Source: an uncultured Gammaproteobacteria bacterium | GTDB lineage: Bacteria > Pseudomonadota > Gammaproteobacteria > DRJJ01 | Direction: 5' to 3' | Length of the DNA stretch: 64,000 bases | NCBI GenBank assembly: GCA_947258795.1 | Contig: CAMYJU010000009.1 | Location: 1-64,000 of the forward strand | In this document: piece after piece, positions 39,369 through 48,365 of the stretch | How the letters are laid out: every line of letters begins with the position of its first letter | How positions within the stretch are numbered: position 1 is the first letter of the stretch | Program-made: the position numbers and the translations under genes | Notes under the pieces: generated by a model | Database searches by the model: none | Told to the model about the DNA's origin: nothing | Seen by the model: the letters and a program-made list of their open reading frames with translations, nothing else

Positions 39369-41252
39369 TTACAAAAGCGGTTCCGCGACGCCACCAAAAC
39401 CACTTATCAACAAAGTCTGAATCGATTTTATAGGGGCGCCCACTTCTGGAAACTGCCCGACATTCGTGTAATGTTCATAAAAGTCTGCATGGCCAAGAGG
39501 TAACGGCGCCATCCCTTCGCCTAGTGCATAGTTAGAGGTGTAGCGGAACGGCCAGATATCAAATACGGGCAGCATACGGGAAATTGTCGCGAGCACTTCA
39601 CTAACATGGCCAAGCAACGGTACTTTTTGTCTGCGTGCTGAGATCCAACTATTTTGCGGTTCTGTGTGGCGCTTGATACTTTTCACTATCGCATTGGCAA
39701 ATTTTTCGTCAAGCACGGTTAAAGTCAGTTCGGTATTAATCATGGCCGATCGAGGATCGAAATTGTGTGACCCAATAACTGCCACCTTACCATCAATGAC
39801 AATAGACTTGGCATGGATCCCAATCCGCGATTGTGGGGTTTTTAAAGGCAATGGCTCACCCGCCTCTATATGATCATAGTCGTCTGGCTTCTGGTAATTT
39901 TCCGTCAAAAGCGGGTATCTTGGTATAAATGTCTCAACATCACCAGGTACCGGCATAATTTCATGAATCTGTAATCCTAACTTCTTGATATAACGCTTTC
40001 TATGCTTCATCGTCAAGGCATAGACATAGAAGGCATCCGTCGCAGCCAGGCTATTGGTTGAAATAGTTACATTAAAGCCAGGGTTCTTGTCGCGCAGTGA
40101 TTTGATAACTTTCTGTGCTGGTTTACTCAATAATAAATACGGCGTCTGAATTAACAATGATTGATTCGCATTCTCGATGATAGCTTTAAGCGATTTGAAT
40201 GAACCTGCAGTTACCGATTTACTGGTCAATTCATTTGGCTCTGATTCATTTGATTCCGATTCATTTACATTATCTTGTATAAAACCTTTACGTGGTATAT
40301 CCGCATCAAAGCTGATTTGATTTACCGGATAAATGGAATCTATAAATTTTTTCTGTATTAGTTTTTCATCAACAGCATTCGCAATCAGTTCTTTAAACAC
40401 TGGCAGTTTAATATCGGATACAGAAATGGGTTCCAAGGGTTTCTGTTTTCCCTTATCAAACAATTGAGCACTAATATCGCTATGCTGATCCAGACTCACT
40501 GTAATCGGATCATGCCAATATTGTTCAAATGATTCTTTCATATCAATTGCAACAGGCCCCACTACTATTACATCACGATCGATAAAATTATATTCAGTAT
40601 CCCTGTCATAATATTTATTCTCTATATTTCGTCCCCCTACGATACCAATGCGCTCATCAAACAGCATAAGTTTGTTATGCATTCGTCTATTCGCAACACT
40701 AAAGTCAACCATAAACCCTTGTATTATTTGCGCTTTGGTTGCTGTCGCTTTACCCAATAAGGGATTAAATAGTTTAAATTTAAGGTTTTCATGGGTGATA
40801 GCCAATCTTGCCCCCAATACCGGATCACTAACCGATGATAGCTGGTCAACTATCATTCTAACCTTGACACCACGTTGTGCTGCGGCAATCAGCTCCCTCA
40901 ATATCAGGCGACCCGCTTCATCATCTGCCCAAATGAATGTTTGAATATTAATTGACTTACGGGCTGCGCGAATAAGGTGAACACGTAATTCGAGCGCATC
41001 ATCACCTATATCCACTATATTCACATACTGGGTTGATGAACCGTTATCAGCTTCAGAGAAAGCCTGATCAGCCAGTTTATGCAGAGGAGACGAAATACTG
41101 CAGCGATTTGGGTCACTTTCAGGGCAAGTCAATCCTGCATATGCGACCGGTATGGGTTGCGCTGGTGGTGGTGTGTAGCTGACTGGCGCAGTCGCACAGC
41201 CATTTAAAAGAAAATAGCCTAACAAAACGCTTATTCGCAGAATAGCTGACAT
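39369..41252 (-). CDS. Phospholipase D-family lipoprotein (cardiolipin synthase-like)
   Basis: A 627-residue protein with a lipoprotein-like signal (FLLNGC, Cys at 19) and two HKD active sites: MHNKLMLFDERIGIVGGRN (His about 192) and IHAKSIVIDGKVAVIGSHNF (about 490-510). Two HKD motifs are the complete catalytic set of the phospholipase D/cardiolipin synthase superfamily. The Thr/Pro-rich beginning and outer-membrane-type lipidation suggest action on phospholipids in the periplasm or outer membrane. The exact reaction is unknown. It is the last gene of the minus-strand envelope block. Confidence 0.88.
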   Translation of the reverse strand: MSAILRISVLLGYFLLNGCATAPVSYTPPPAQPIPVAYAGLTCPESDPNRCSISSPLHKLADQAFSEADNGSSTQYVNIVDIGDDALELRVHLIRAARKSINIQTFIWADDEAGRLILRELIAAAQRGVKVRMIVDQLSSVSDPVLGARLAITHENLKFKLFNPLLGKATATKAQIIQGFMVDFSVANRRMHNKLMLFDERIGIVGGRNIENKYYDRDTEYNFIDRDVIVVGPVAIDMKESFEQYWHDPITVSLDQHSDISAQLFDKGKQKPLEPISVSDIKLPVFKELIANAVDEKLIQKKFIDSIYPVNQISFDADIPRKGFIQDNVNESESNESEPNELTSKSVTAGSFKSLKAIIENANQSLLIQTPYLLLSKPAQKVIKSLRDKNPGFNVTISTNSLAATDAFYVYALTMKHRKRYIKKLGLQIHEIMPVPGDVETFIPRYPLLTENYQKPDDYDHIEAGEPLPLKTPQSRIGIHAKSIVIDGKVAVIGSHNFDPRSAMINTELTLTVLDEKFANAIVKSIKRHTEPQNSWISARRQKVPLLGHVSEVLATISRMLPVFDIWPFRYTSNYALGEGMAPLPLGHADFYEHYTNVGQFPEVGAPIKSIQTLLISGFGGVAEPLL

Positions 41253-41298
41253 AGCCCCTTCTCGTAGCTTCTATTCGATAGTGTGAATATACACTCAA

Positions 41299-42048
41299 CT
41301 AGTTACTTTCTTGTTTTTCTTGTTTGGCTTGTTTAATTCCGTGCCATTCATCAAGGCGATTGCGAAAACGAGATGCCCAGGTGCGAAATGCTGCTTTGGT
41401 GTGACTCCAGCGGGTATAGCCGCCAGTTGGTCCTACGCGGGTGCCAACACGACGATCGACCATTGCGGCGAGGCGCTCACCCGTAGATGTATCAACCAAC
41501 TCACCCTCCAGTGCGGCTGCACCAACATCCAGGTTTATACTGAGTAGAAGTTTCACAGCAGCATTGCCAGAACTGACCGGATCTACGTCAGTAATCGCGG
41601 TACGTACACGTAAAACGCCTGGCCCTGGCTCGTTCACCACTTCGTATTGTTCATCTATACTTTGAATCAACGCATTGCGAAGATAATCAGCCAGTTCCTT
41701 CATATCATCGGCATTAATAGCAACCGTTTCACCTTCCGAGGCAGATCCGGGCTTCAGATATATAAGAGGCTGATCAATAATAAAGCGTTTATAATTGCCA
41801 AATTGAGCATCGGACTTTAACCACAGATAGGCCGCCTTACCATTACCACCTGGCTTAAGTTGTGAATAGTCTTCCAGAAAGCCAGAGAAACTGATTTCAT
41901 CCAGATCTGCAGGTTTATTGTCTGCCATTACATCAGAAACTAGCCCACTACTATCCTTTTCACTTTCTTCTTCCGCCGATACATACACCGGATACGCCAT
42001 CATTAGCAGTACAACCATGATCAAGTTAGTCGATAGAGTAAATTTCAT
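41299..42048 (-). CDS. DUF3313 exported protein, paralogue 1
   Basis: A 249-residue protein with a signal peptide (cleavage after about YPVYVSA). The mature part has the DUF3313 pattern: FSGFLEDYSQLKPG at its start, LIYLKPGS, and the core GPGVLRVRTAITDVDP with a later GELVDTSTGERLAAMVD. The second copy in the window is at 47606-48262. DUF3313 proteins are predicted periplasmic or lipoproteins of unknown role. AAGGAG lies about 6 nt before the ATG. It lies between the AsmA-family and phospholipase-D genes. Confidence 0.85.
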   Translation of the reverse strand: MKFTLSTNLIMVVLLMMAYPVYVSAEEESEKDSSGLVSDVMADNKPADLDEISFSGFLEDYSQLKPGGNGKAAYLWLKSDAQFGNYKRFIIDQPLIYLKPGSASEGETVAINADDMKELADYLRNALIQSIDEQYEVVNEPGPGVLRVRTAITDVDPVSSGNAAVKLLLSINLDVGAAALEGELVDTSTGERLAAMVDRRVGTRVGPTGGYTRWSHTKAAFRTWASRFRNRLDEWHGIKQAKQEKQESN

Positions 42049-42137
42049 ACTATTCTCCTTTATAGTCTGATTTTACTAAATACTAATATTACCAGCTGGT
42101 TACTGGTATCACAGTATAAACAAAATTCTAGCGGGCA

Positions 42138-45100
42138 CTATTCTGATGCATCCGGCTGCTCACGGAAAGGTCTTTTAATAGTTCTGAATATACCCATTGG
42201 TAAGTCACGGATACTAAATTGGGTCTCTCCTTCCGCTTCAGCTGTCTCGCGCTTGTCCAGCGCAGACACACACGGGTTTTGCTCACCTGTGCCTAAGTCA
42301 CTATACATCAGAATCAAGGTTGCTGGACTGGCGAGTCCTGCGAGTATGCCTCCCAGGGTCCATTTATTACTAATCGATGTCCGCTCGTACACAGGTTCAG
42401 CCAAAGTACCACTTACCTTAGCCGGGTGTGCCAGGCTCACAAAACTCGGATTTTTCGGGGCCGGGTGGAATATGGCATTAATCTCCTCTGTATCGAGATT
42501 AAGCGTACCACTACCGGCAACTGTAATGCGCATGGTATCTAACAATACTGAATCAGTGCTGACGATACCGTCCTTTATATCAAAATACCCCACGACACAG
42601 TTAGTAGTTGTGACCCTTTCCTGTTCCCAGGCCTGAGACAGCATGGTAGTCATGACATCTGCTGCCCACAAATCTATCTTGGTACCAGAGATCTTTCCAG
42701 GACCGGCTACGACATTAATCTCACCATTGCTACTGCTAAAAAGCTCATGCAGTGTAGCCCCTTCGCCTTTGAGATCCAGATCAAAATTGCCTTTTCCTTC
42801 AATCTGCTCTGTGATACCCAGTGACTGAAGCAACTGACCATGATCCAATTCCTCGCCATAACTCTTGAGATGAACTGTTGGGATCATATCTATCACATTG
42901 ATATCCAATTGTGTAGTGATTGGTGAATCGAGCAGTCTTGCGCTAAATGGGTCTAGCTTCAGATGGCCATTGTTCAACGATGCCTGTAACACAAATTGGT
43001 CATATTTTACAGTACCGATAAAAAGCTGCTCTGCCTGTAGATTCAGGCTGACATCAACGACACGTAATAATTCAACAGGTATTTCATTATCAGGGAGTAA
43101 TCGTTTCGGCTTCGCTGGATCTTGCGACTTGACTTTCTTGGCAAAGATATCTTGATAATATAATTTTTTGGATTTTAGGTCAGCCTCGATCAGTGTGCGC
43201 TGATCCTTAGTGGATATAGTCATATCGCCGGCAAGGTCAGTATTAGCGATCGTGCCGGTCAATGAGGATAGATGATAGCGTGGGGTATTACCTGATAATT
43301 GGCCCTTAATATGGTAGGGACCAATTCTCAATAAATTCTTTGCCAGTATCGGTTCAAGCGCTTCAAGCTGTTTTCCCCTTATATCAACATCAAGTTTAAG
43401 CCCCATGTCTTTTAGTGGAGATTCGATAGATCCATTTGCTTTTACAAATGTTTCGGATACATCAAGACTCATGTCAATGGGGATGGATTTTGTTTCTGAA
43501 ATCAACTCTACCAAGCGCTCGGTCGTTAGCGCGAACCTAAAGGGGGTATCGTTTAATTTACCATGGGTAGTGATATTAAGCGGTTGCTGAGCTTTAGATT
43601 CCGCAGTCAATTTTGAAAAAATCACTTTGGGCTGCCTGGGCTTTTTGTTCTCGAAGTTGAGCGATGCTGTTCCACTCGATAGATGCATATCACCTTGCTC
43701 AAGCAAATCACGCACTGTCAGGCCACGCCCTCGCATTCCTAATTTCAAATTACGAAAATAACCACTCACAATCGCATCATCGTTCCATGTTTTAGTCAGC
43801 TTAGCAATATCGAGTTTTTTACTAGACAGGTTGATTGTGATTTGTTGAGACTGCTGTTGTAAAAGAAACTCAAGATCACCCGTGACAATGGCGCCTGGTA
43901 TCGTGGCAGAGAAGGTAGAAATCCTTGATCGACTATGCCGAAACTTGCCGGAAAGACCGATATTAGCTACTGGAAAGGGTGCACCAAGCAGCTTGCCAAG
44001 CTGAAGATCAAGATCAAACTGATAGCTTTCTGGAAACATAAATGGTAATTTCATATCCAGACGATCTATTTTTTGAGTTGGATCTTGCTTTTTAGTCGCC
44101 TTTGGAATCCAGGCTGCTAGGTCCAGCATATTTACAGCTAGTTTTGCAGCTATGCGCGGCTTTGGATCAGATTGGCGAAATGATAGCTCACCCTTCACAC
44201 TTGACTTGCCAACTTTCGCATCGGGAATAGCTAACTTATATGCATCCCTGTTACCCGTGATTTTCGCTGACAACTTATAGGCACCGACGGACGGGATCAG
44301 ATGTGTGGACAGTAATGGCAATTTGCTAAGCTGCTTACCCTGAACGGATATATCCATATCAACACCATCACCTGTCAACGGGTGAAGTATCATACCCTCC
44401 CCTTCTAGGGTAGCATCAGTCATCGACATTGCCACTTTCACTGGCCATGGCTTGTCATTCAATAAATCATCCAAGCTACCGCCCTCTACGCTGGTTGTAA
44501 TCACATTGTCTGCATATTGACCTGACAAATTGACTAAAACAGGCTTTACACGTCCTGCCGTTAATTGCCCATCAGTAATATTAAATTGCAGATACGCTTG
44601 TTCAGCATCCAGTTTAATATTGGTCTTACTAAGTATGATTTCATCTGCGTTTGCACTGATGTTGGCGGATGCTGTATATGGTCCTGCTGTGGGTAGCTGC
44701 ATATCAATAATATTACCAATGGATGCAAACTGTTTGCCTTGAATACTGATTTCCCCCTCGAGACGAGGTATTTCTCGTTTTCTGTCAATACTACCTTTAA
44801 ACTCAGATACCATATCGGCAACTGATATCGATAACCGATACGGCCATAATGATTTAGCGGACATCAAATCATTCAGAGGGTCACCAACTAACGCAATCGT
44901 TACAGGTTCCTCCCTATATCTCGCTTCCACCTGAATCAATACAGGTTCTGCTGCCAAAATCTTAGCGTCGACCTTCTTAATTGATAGTGAAAAATCTGAT
45001 ACAATACTGCCACGATAGCTTAACTGTGAGTCGTATACAGTAATTGTTTCGAGATCAGGTATCGTGACGGCCTTGTCCTGATCACCGAATTGCCAGTTCC

Positions 45101-45473
45101 CTCTCCCATCCGGTCCAATTTCGAACAGAATATCAGCCTGTTGCATTTCAAACCTGGGTATCTGTAGTTGGCCTTTTAATAACGGAATCAGTGCTACATT
45201 CAGTTCCACCCGTCCTGCCCTAAGCAGGTGTTTCCTTGACGCCCAGTTTGGATTGGCAATCGCAGCATCCTCAACCACAATCGTCGGTACTAATGAAAGG
45301 CCTAATGAAATATTGCCTTCAAATGTGACTGGCCGGCCCAGGGTTTTACTCGCATACGCCTGCAACTGATCACGGTAGGTGTTTGCGTCAAAGGTCAACA
45401 CAATAATCGTAAGCACGAGTAAGACAAGTACTATAACAATGACCGACCAACGAATAATCTGTCTTATATACAC
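42138..45473 (-). CDS. AsmA-family envelope protein
   Basis: A 1111-residue protein with one N-terminal membrane helix (about residues 8-28, SVIVIVLVLLVLTIIVLTF) and a long periplasmic part. The beginning after the helix, DANTYRDQLQAYASKTLGRPV and LVPTIVVEDAAIANPNWASR, is the AsmA signature. The C-terminal AsmA domain holds the GKGNFDLDLKGEG and SSNGEINVVAGPG segments. AsmA-like (TamB/YhdP relatives) proteins are thought to bridge the membranes and move phospholipids; that is family knowledge. A phospholipase-D gene lies two genes downstream, which fits a phospholipid theme. Confidence 0.9.
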   Translation of the reverse strand: MYIRQIIRWSVIVIVLVLLVLTIIVLTFDANTYRDQLQAYASKTLGRPVTFEGNISLGLSLVPTIVVEDAAIANPNWASRKHLLRAGRVELNVALIPLLKGQLQIPRFEMQQADILFEIGPDGRGNWQFGDQDKAVTIPDLETITVYDSQLSYRGSIVSDFSLSIKKVDAKILAAEPVLIQVEARYREEPVTIALVGDPLNDLMSAKSLWPYRLSISVADMVSEFKGSIDRKREIPRLEGEISIQGKQFASIGNIIDMQLPTAGPYTASANISANADEIILSKTNIKLDAEQAYLQFNITDGQLTAGRVKPVLVNLSGQYADNVITTSVEGGSLDDLLNDKPWPVKVAMSMTDATLEGEGMILHPLTGDGVDMDISVQGKQLSKLPLLSTHLIPSVGAYKLSAKITGNRDAYKLAIPDAKVGKSSVKGELSFRQSDPKPRIAAKLAVNMLDLAAWIPKATKKQDPTQKIDRLDMKLPFMFPESYQFDLDLQLGKLLGAPFPVANIGLSGKFRHSRSRISTFSATIPGAIVTGDLEFLLQQQSQQITINLSSKKLDIAKLTKTWNDDAIVSGYFRNLKLGMRGRGLTVRDLLEQGDMHLSSGTASLNFENKKPRQPKVIFSKLTAESKAQQPLNITTHGKLNDTPFRFALTTERLVELISETKSIPIDMSLDVSETFVKANGSIESPLKDMGLKLDVDIRGKQLEALEPILAKNLLRIGPYHIKGQLSGNTPRYHLSSLTGTIANTDLAGDMTISTKDQRTLIEADLKSKKLYYQDIFAKKVKSQDPAKPKRLLPDNEIPVELLRVVDVSLNLQAEQLFIGTVKYDQFVLQASLNNGHLKLDPFSARLLDSPITTQLDINVIDMIPTVHLKSYGEELDHGQLLQSLGITEQIEGKGNFDLDLKGEGATLHELFSSSNGEINVVAGPGKISGTKIDLWAADVMTTMLSQAWEQERVTTTNCVVGYFDIKDGIVSTDSVLLDTMRITVAGSGTLNLDTEEINAIFHPAPKNPSFVSLAHPAKVSGTLAEPVYERTSISNKWTLGGILAGLASPATLILMYSDLGTGEQNPCVSALDKRETAEAEGETQFSIRDLPMGIFRTIKRPFREQPDASE

Positions 45474-45530
45474 ATTATTTCCAGTACTAAAAAGAAGTGA
45501 TTTAATGTGCTCACGTGTTTAATTATGATA

Positions 45531-45647
45531 TTAGCAATACTTCTTTAATGGCAGCTTATACAACATCTCCGATTTTAACCCGCATATGACTTCGCGCTGA
45601 TTCATTACGATCACTAACTGTTCTACTTTTTTGACAGCGATATCCAT
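45531..45647 (-). CDS. Possible small ORF (38 aa)
   Basis: In the 245-bp gap between the AsmA and HD-GYP genes the minus strand has a 38-codon frame beginning MDIAVKKVEQLVIVMNQ and ending LPLKKYC. It is preceded by GAGGAAGAG about 7 nt before the ATG. It has no recognisable family, and the same stretch carries an overlapping frame in another phase. Very tentative. Confidence 0.25.
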   Translation of the reverse strand: MDIAVKKVEQLVIVMNQREVICGLKSEMLYKLPLKKYC

Positions 45648-45718
45648 TTCATCTCTTCCTCGGTATTCAACACCCAATGCCAGGCATAATAAAATATTCC
45701 AGACGATTGATTGTCCAT

Positions 45719-46990
45719 TTATAACATGCTATTGATATTATTGGTAAAATACCGATTCGTAATAGCTTCAAGCTCGTGTTTCAGACCCTCGTCATCCCGG
45801 TTAGCTACTTCCTCATAACAACGTGGTGCGATAGTAAAGAATTTATCGATAAGTGCCGGATCAAAATGACTACCACGGCCTTCGCTAAGGATTTGCATCG
45901 TGTCATCATATGAGAATGGCTGCTTATATGGACGTTGTGATGTCAGGGCGTCGAACACATCGGCAATCGCAAATATCCGCGCATTCAGGGGTTTGTTGTC
46001 TGCACTGATACCAGCCGGGTAACCACTACCATCATATTTCTCATGATGAGAAGCCACCACATCCGCTGCATCGCTCAACCAATCTGAACGTATAATGATA
46101 TCTAACCCATGTTGGACATGATTACGCATGACCTCGAATTCTTCCTCAGTGAGCTTGCCTTCCTTGAGTAAAATATAATCCGGGATACCGATCTTGCCAA
46201 CATCATGAAGAAAAGCACCCTTGATTAGAGACTGGATCGAGTTGGCATTCAAGCCGACGGCTTCCGCAAGACGAACCGCCATGATGGTAACGCGGTAATT
46301 ATGGGCATCCGTATCACTGTCGCGTTTGGCAATGGCACTGCCCAACACCTTCAGGGTTTCCAGATTGGAATCAAGTAAATTTAACGATAATTTCGTCAAT
46401 CTGCGCATCAAGCCAAGGATCACAGGGTATAATAATGCAGTGGTGATTAATACTATCACCACCACCGCCAGTACGGTGCGCATCACACGCCAGGCGACGG
46501 CAGTAATTGCTTCATCAGAGACGGCAAAAACCCCATCCGCATAAGCAACGATATTACCTTCAATGTTACGGAGTGGGACTTTGACCTTGATATGCGGCCT
46601 GCCTTGCAGCCTGACAACCTCATAATCATTGTTATTACCAGGTGTTAGGCCATGACCTGATTCCTGTATAAATGATTTGACGGCATTCAATTCTGCATAG
46701 TTAGCGTCACTCTGTTTAACGATTTCATTACCTTCGGCATCGTAAACGATAATATAGACAAAATGCCCTGCCTTCATTCTTATACTACGCGCGGCGAAGG
46801 CCTCTAGTTCATTCTTTATACCGTCATGATCAGGCAGGCCAGGCTGGTTCAATATGTGACTGGCTTGAGTATTAAAATGGTTAGCACTTTGCAGGGCATA
46901 CGCTAGTACATCCTCACCAACTTTGCCACGTTCGGTGAAAATGACAATCAGGGACAGAACGACGATGATTGCCAACGCGGCGAACATCAA
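45719..46990 (-). CDS. HD-GYP domain phosphodiesterase with membrane sensor
   Basis: A protein of at least 423 residues: one transmembrane helix, a periplasmic sensor region (about 25-155), a second helix (about 170-192), then an HD-GYP domain with HDVGKIGIPDYILLKEGKL, the downstream HHEKYDGSGYPAG (the GYP motif) and DVFDALTSQRPYK. It probably hydrolyses c-di-GMP in response to an outside signal. The start is unclear. ATG 46987 has AGG 6 nt upstream. In frame 19 codons further up, an ATA at 47047 has AAGGAG at the ideal distance and gives a positively charged N-terminus before the helix. Confidence 0.88.
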   Translation of the reverse strand: MMFAALAIIVVLSLIVIFTERGKVGEDVLAYALQSANHFNTQASHILNQPGLPDHDGIKNELEAFAARSIRMKAGHFVYIIVYDAEGNEIVKQSDANYAELNAVKSFIQESGHGLTPGNNNDYEVVRLQGRPHIKVKVPLRNIEGNIVAYADGVFAVSDEAITAVAWRVMRTVLAVVVIVLITTALLYPVILGLMRRLTKLSLNLLDSNLETLKVLGSAIAKRDSDTDAHNYRVTIMAVRLAEAVGLNANSIQSLIKGAFLHDVGKIGIPDYILLKEGKLTEEEFEVMRNHVQHGLDIIIRSDWLSDAADVVASHHEKYDGSGYPAGISADNKPLNARIFAIADVFDALTSQRPYKQPFSYDDTMQILSEGRGSHFDPALIDKFFTIAPRCYEEVANRDDEGLKHELEAITNRYFTNNINSML

Positions 46991-47087
46991 CCGCCTGATT
47001 AATAGTCTATGGATTGACGACTTTTGAAATGTTGTTTTATCTGATATTTTTACTCTCCTTGAAAACGTGAACTCAGAAACCTATTTT

Positions 47088-47348
47088 CTAACGGTCCTGT
47101 GACAGACATTCTGCCTTATATCTTTCATGAGCTGCAGATCGACGTTGTGGTTTACCTTTCAAGCTTTGGTATTTACGATATAATTTCTTACAATATTCAC
47201 GCTGCTGCTCAGACTCTAAGTTGTTAGTATTTGCATCCCCGGTTATATCCGTACGTTTATCTTCAAACATGATTGACTCGGCTGCATTGGTGCTAGCGAT
47301 CATTAGTAATGTGAACACCAACGTAGTCAATAATGCAATATACTTCAT
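47088..47348 (-). CDS. Small exported protein of unknown function
   Basis: An 86-residue protein with a clear signal peptide (MKYIALLTTLVFTLLMIAST, cleavage after NA). The mature peptide is about 63 residues, charged, with two cysteines (EYCKKLY and AECLSQ) that could form a disulfide. The start ATG 47348 is behind GGGGG; an in-frame upstream ATG is unlikely. It lies 38 nt upstream of the HD-GYP gene's upstream frame on the same strand, so both could be cotranscribed. No family recognised. Confidence 0.6.
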   Translation of the reverse strand: MKYIALLTTLVFTLLMIASTNAAESIMFEDKRTDITGDANTNNLESEQQREYCKKLYRKYQSLKGKPQRRSAAHERYKAECLSQDR

Positions 47349-47434
47349 ACTGCCCCCATATACTCTTAACAATTTCACTATTACTATCAAACTATATTCA
47401 AACTAAAACACATCATACTGTGATACAGAATATT

Positions 47435-47477
47435 GCCTGTGGGAACACATATAATCATTATTCTTGTTCCCACAGGC
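47435..47477. repeat. Perfect 13-bp inverted repeat
   Basis: GCCTGTGGGAACA (47435-47447) and TGTTCCCACAGGC (47465-47477) with a 17-nt loop, in the gap between the small exported protein and the second DUF3313 gene. As RNA it would fold very stably, but no T run follows on either strand, so it is not a standard terminator. It could be a processing/stability hairpin or a protein-binding dyad. Confidence 0.7.
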
Positions 47478-47605
47478 TTACTGATCAGCATTGGCACAAT
47501 CAATCTAGCTTAATCCACCCATCGCTGATTGAACTGATATATTACTCATTTATATCGACTTGTAACATAAATATTATCAAGACACTTCAAACAAACTGAT
47601 CTCTA

Positions 47606-48262
47606 CTATTTACGTGCTTCATTCATGCGCTGACGAAAGCGTTTGGCATAAAATTCAAAGGTTTTCTGTATCGTATCCCATGATGGCTTTTCATCCTCAC
47701 CACCTTTATGTGGTTGCGTATCTACCAATACGCCGACTTGCTCGCCTGTTTTGCCATCGATGAGTTCTGCTTCAATACTGGCTTTCACCAGATTGATATT
47801 TTTACCAGCTGATGACTGAACACCGGACGCGACCATGCCTATTGGCGTATAACTGAATAAACCTTTTTTCTTCTTCTTTAGTTTCACATTGGTAATTGCT
47901 ATTCGCATACGTAATACGCCTGCGCCTTGCTGGCCTACAACAGGATATTCGGGCTCAAGATTTTGTATAATTGTCTCACGGAAACTATGCGCCAGGATCA
48001 TTAACTCATCCGGGTCAATCCCTTTATACTTGGAATTTGGGTCAATAAAGATGGTGATCGGATCAATCATAACCTTTGTATAAGCAGATAGATCATAGCC
48101 AGGTTTTTCATAGATATGAGCACCTGCACGATCTTTATCTGGCTTAAGATCTGGATATTTATCTAAAAAGCCGGAGTAACCGCCTGCAGTTGCTGTGGCC
48201 GTTAAAAATAAGATGCCGAATACAAGCGCGATTAATGTAAAGAATTTATTCCAAATACTCAT
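47606..48262 (-). CDS. DUF3313 exported protein, paralogue 2
   Basis: A 218-residue protein with signal peptide (MSIWNKFFTLIALVFGILFL, cleavage near TATAGG). It shares with the paralogue at 41299 the SGFLDKYPDLKPD start, MIDPITIFIDP, and the core GAGVLRMRIAITNVKLK plus EAELIDGKTGEQVGVLVD. A run of six Lys occurs where the first paralogue has DPVSSG. The open frame extends upstream, but ATG 48262 has AAGGAGA before it. It follows the RND permease gene by about 100 nt on the same strand. Role unknown. Confidence 0.82.
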   Translation of the reverse strand: MSIWNKFFTLIALVFGILFLTATATAGGYSGFLDKYPDLKPDKDRAGAHIYEKPGYDLSAYTKVMIDPITIFIDPNSKYKGIDPDELMILAHSFRETIIQNLEPEYPVVGQQGAGVLRMRIAITNVKLKKKKKGLFSYTPIGMVASGVQSSAGKNINLVKASIEAELIDGKTGEQVGVLVDTQPHKGGEDEKPSWDTIQKTFEFYAKRFRQRMNEARK

Positions 48263-48365
48263 AATATTCTCCTTAATATTTAATTCTTTTTTACTATAAC
48301 AACATGAAAAGAGTTGCAATATTCTAACCATGTACATATCTGTACTCCTGAATACCACTATCATC

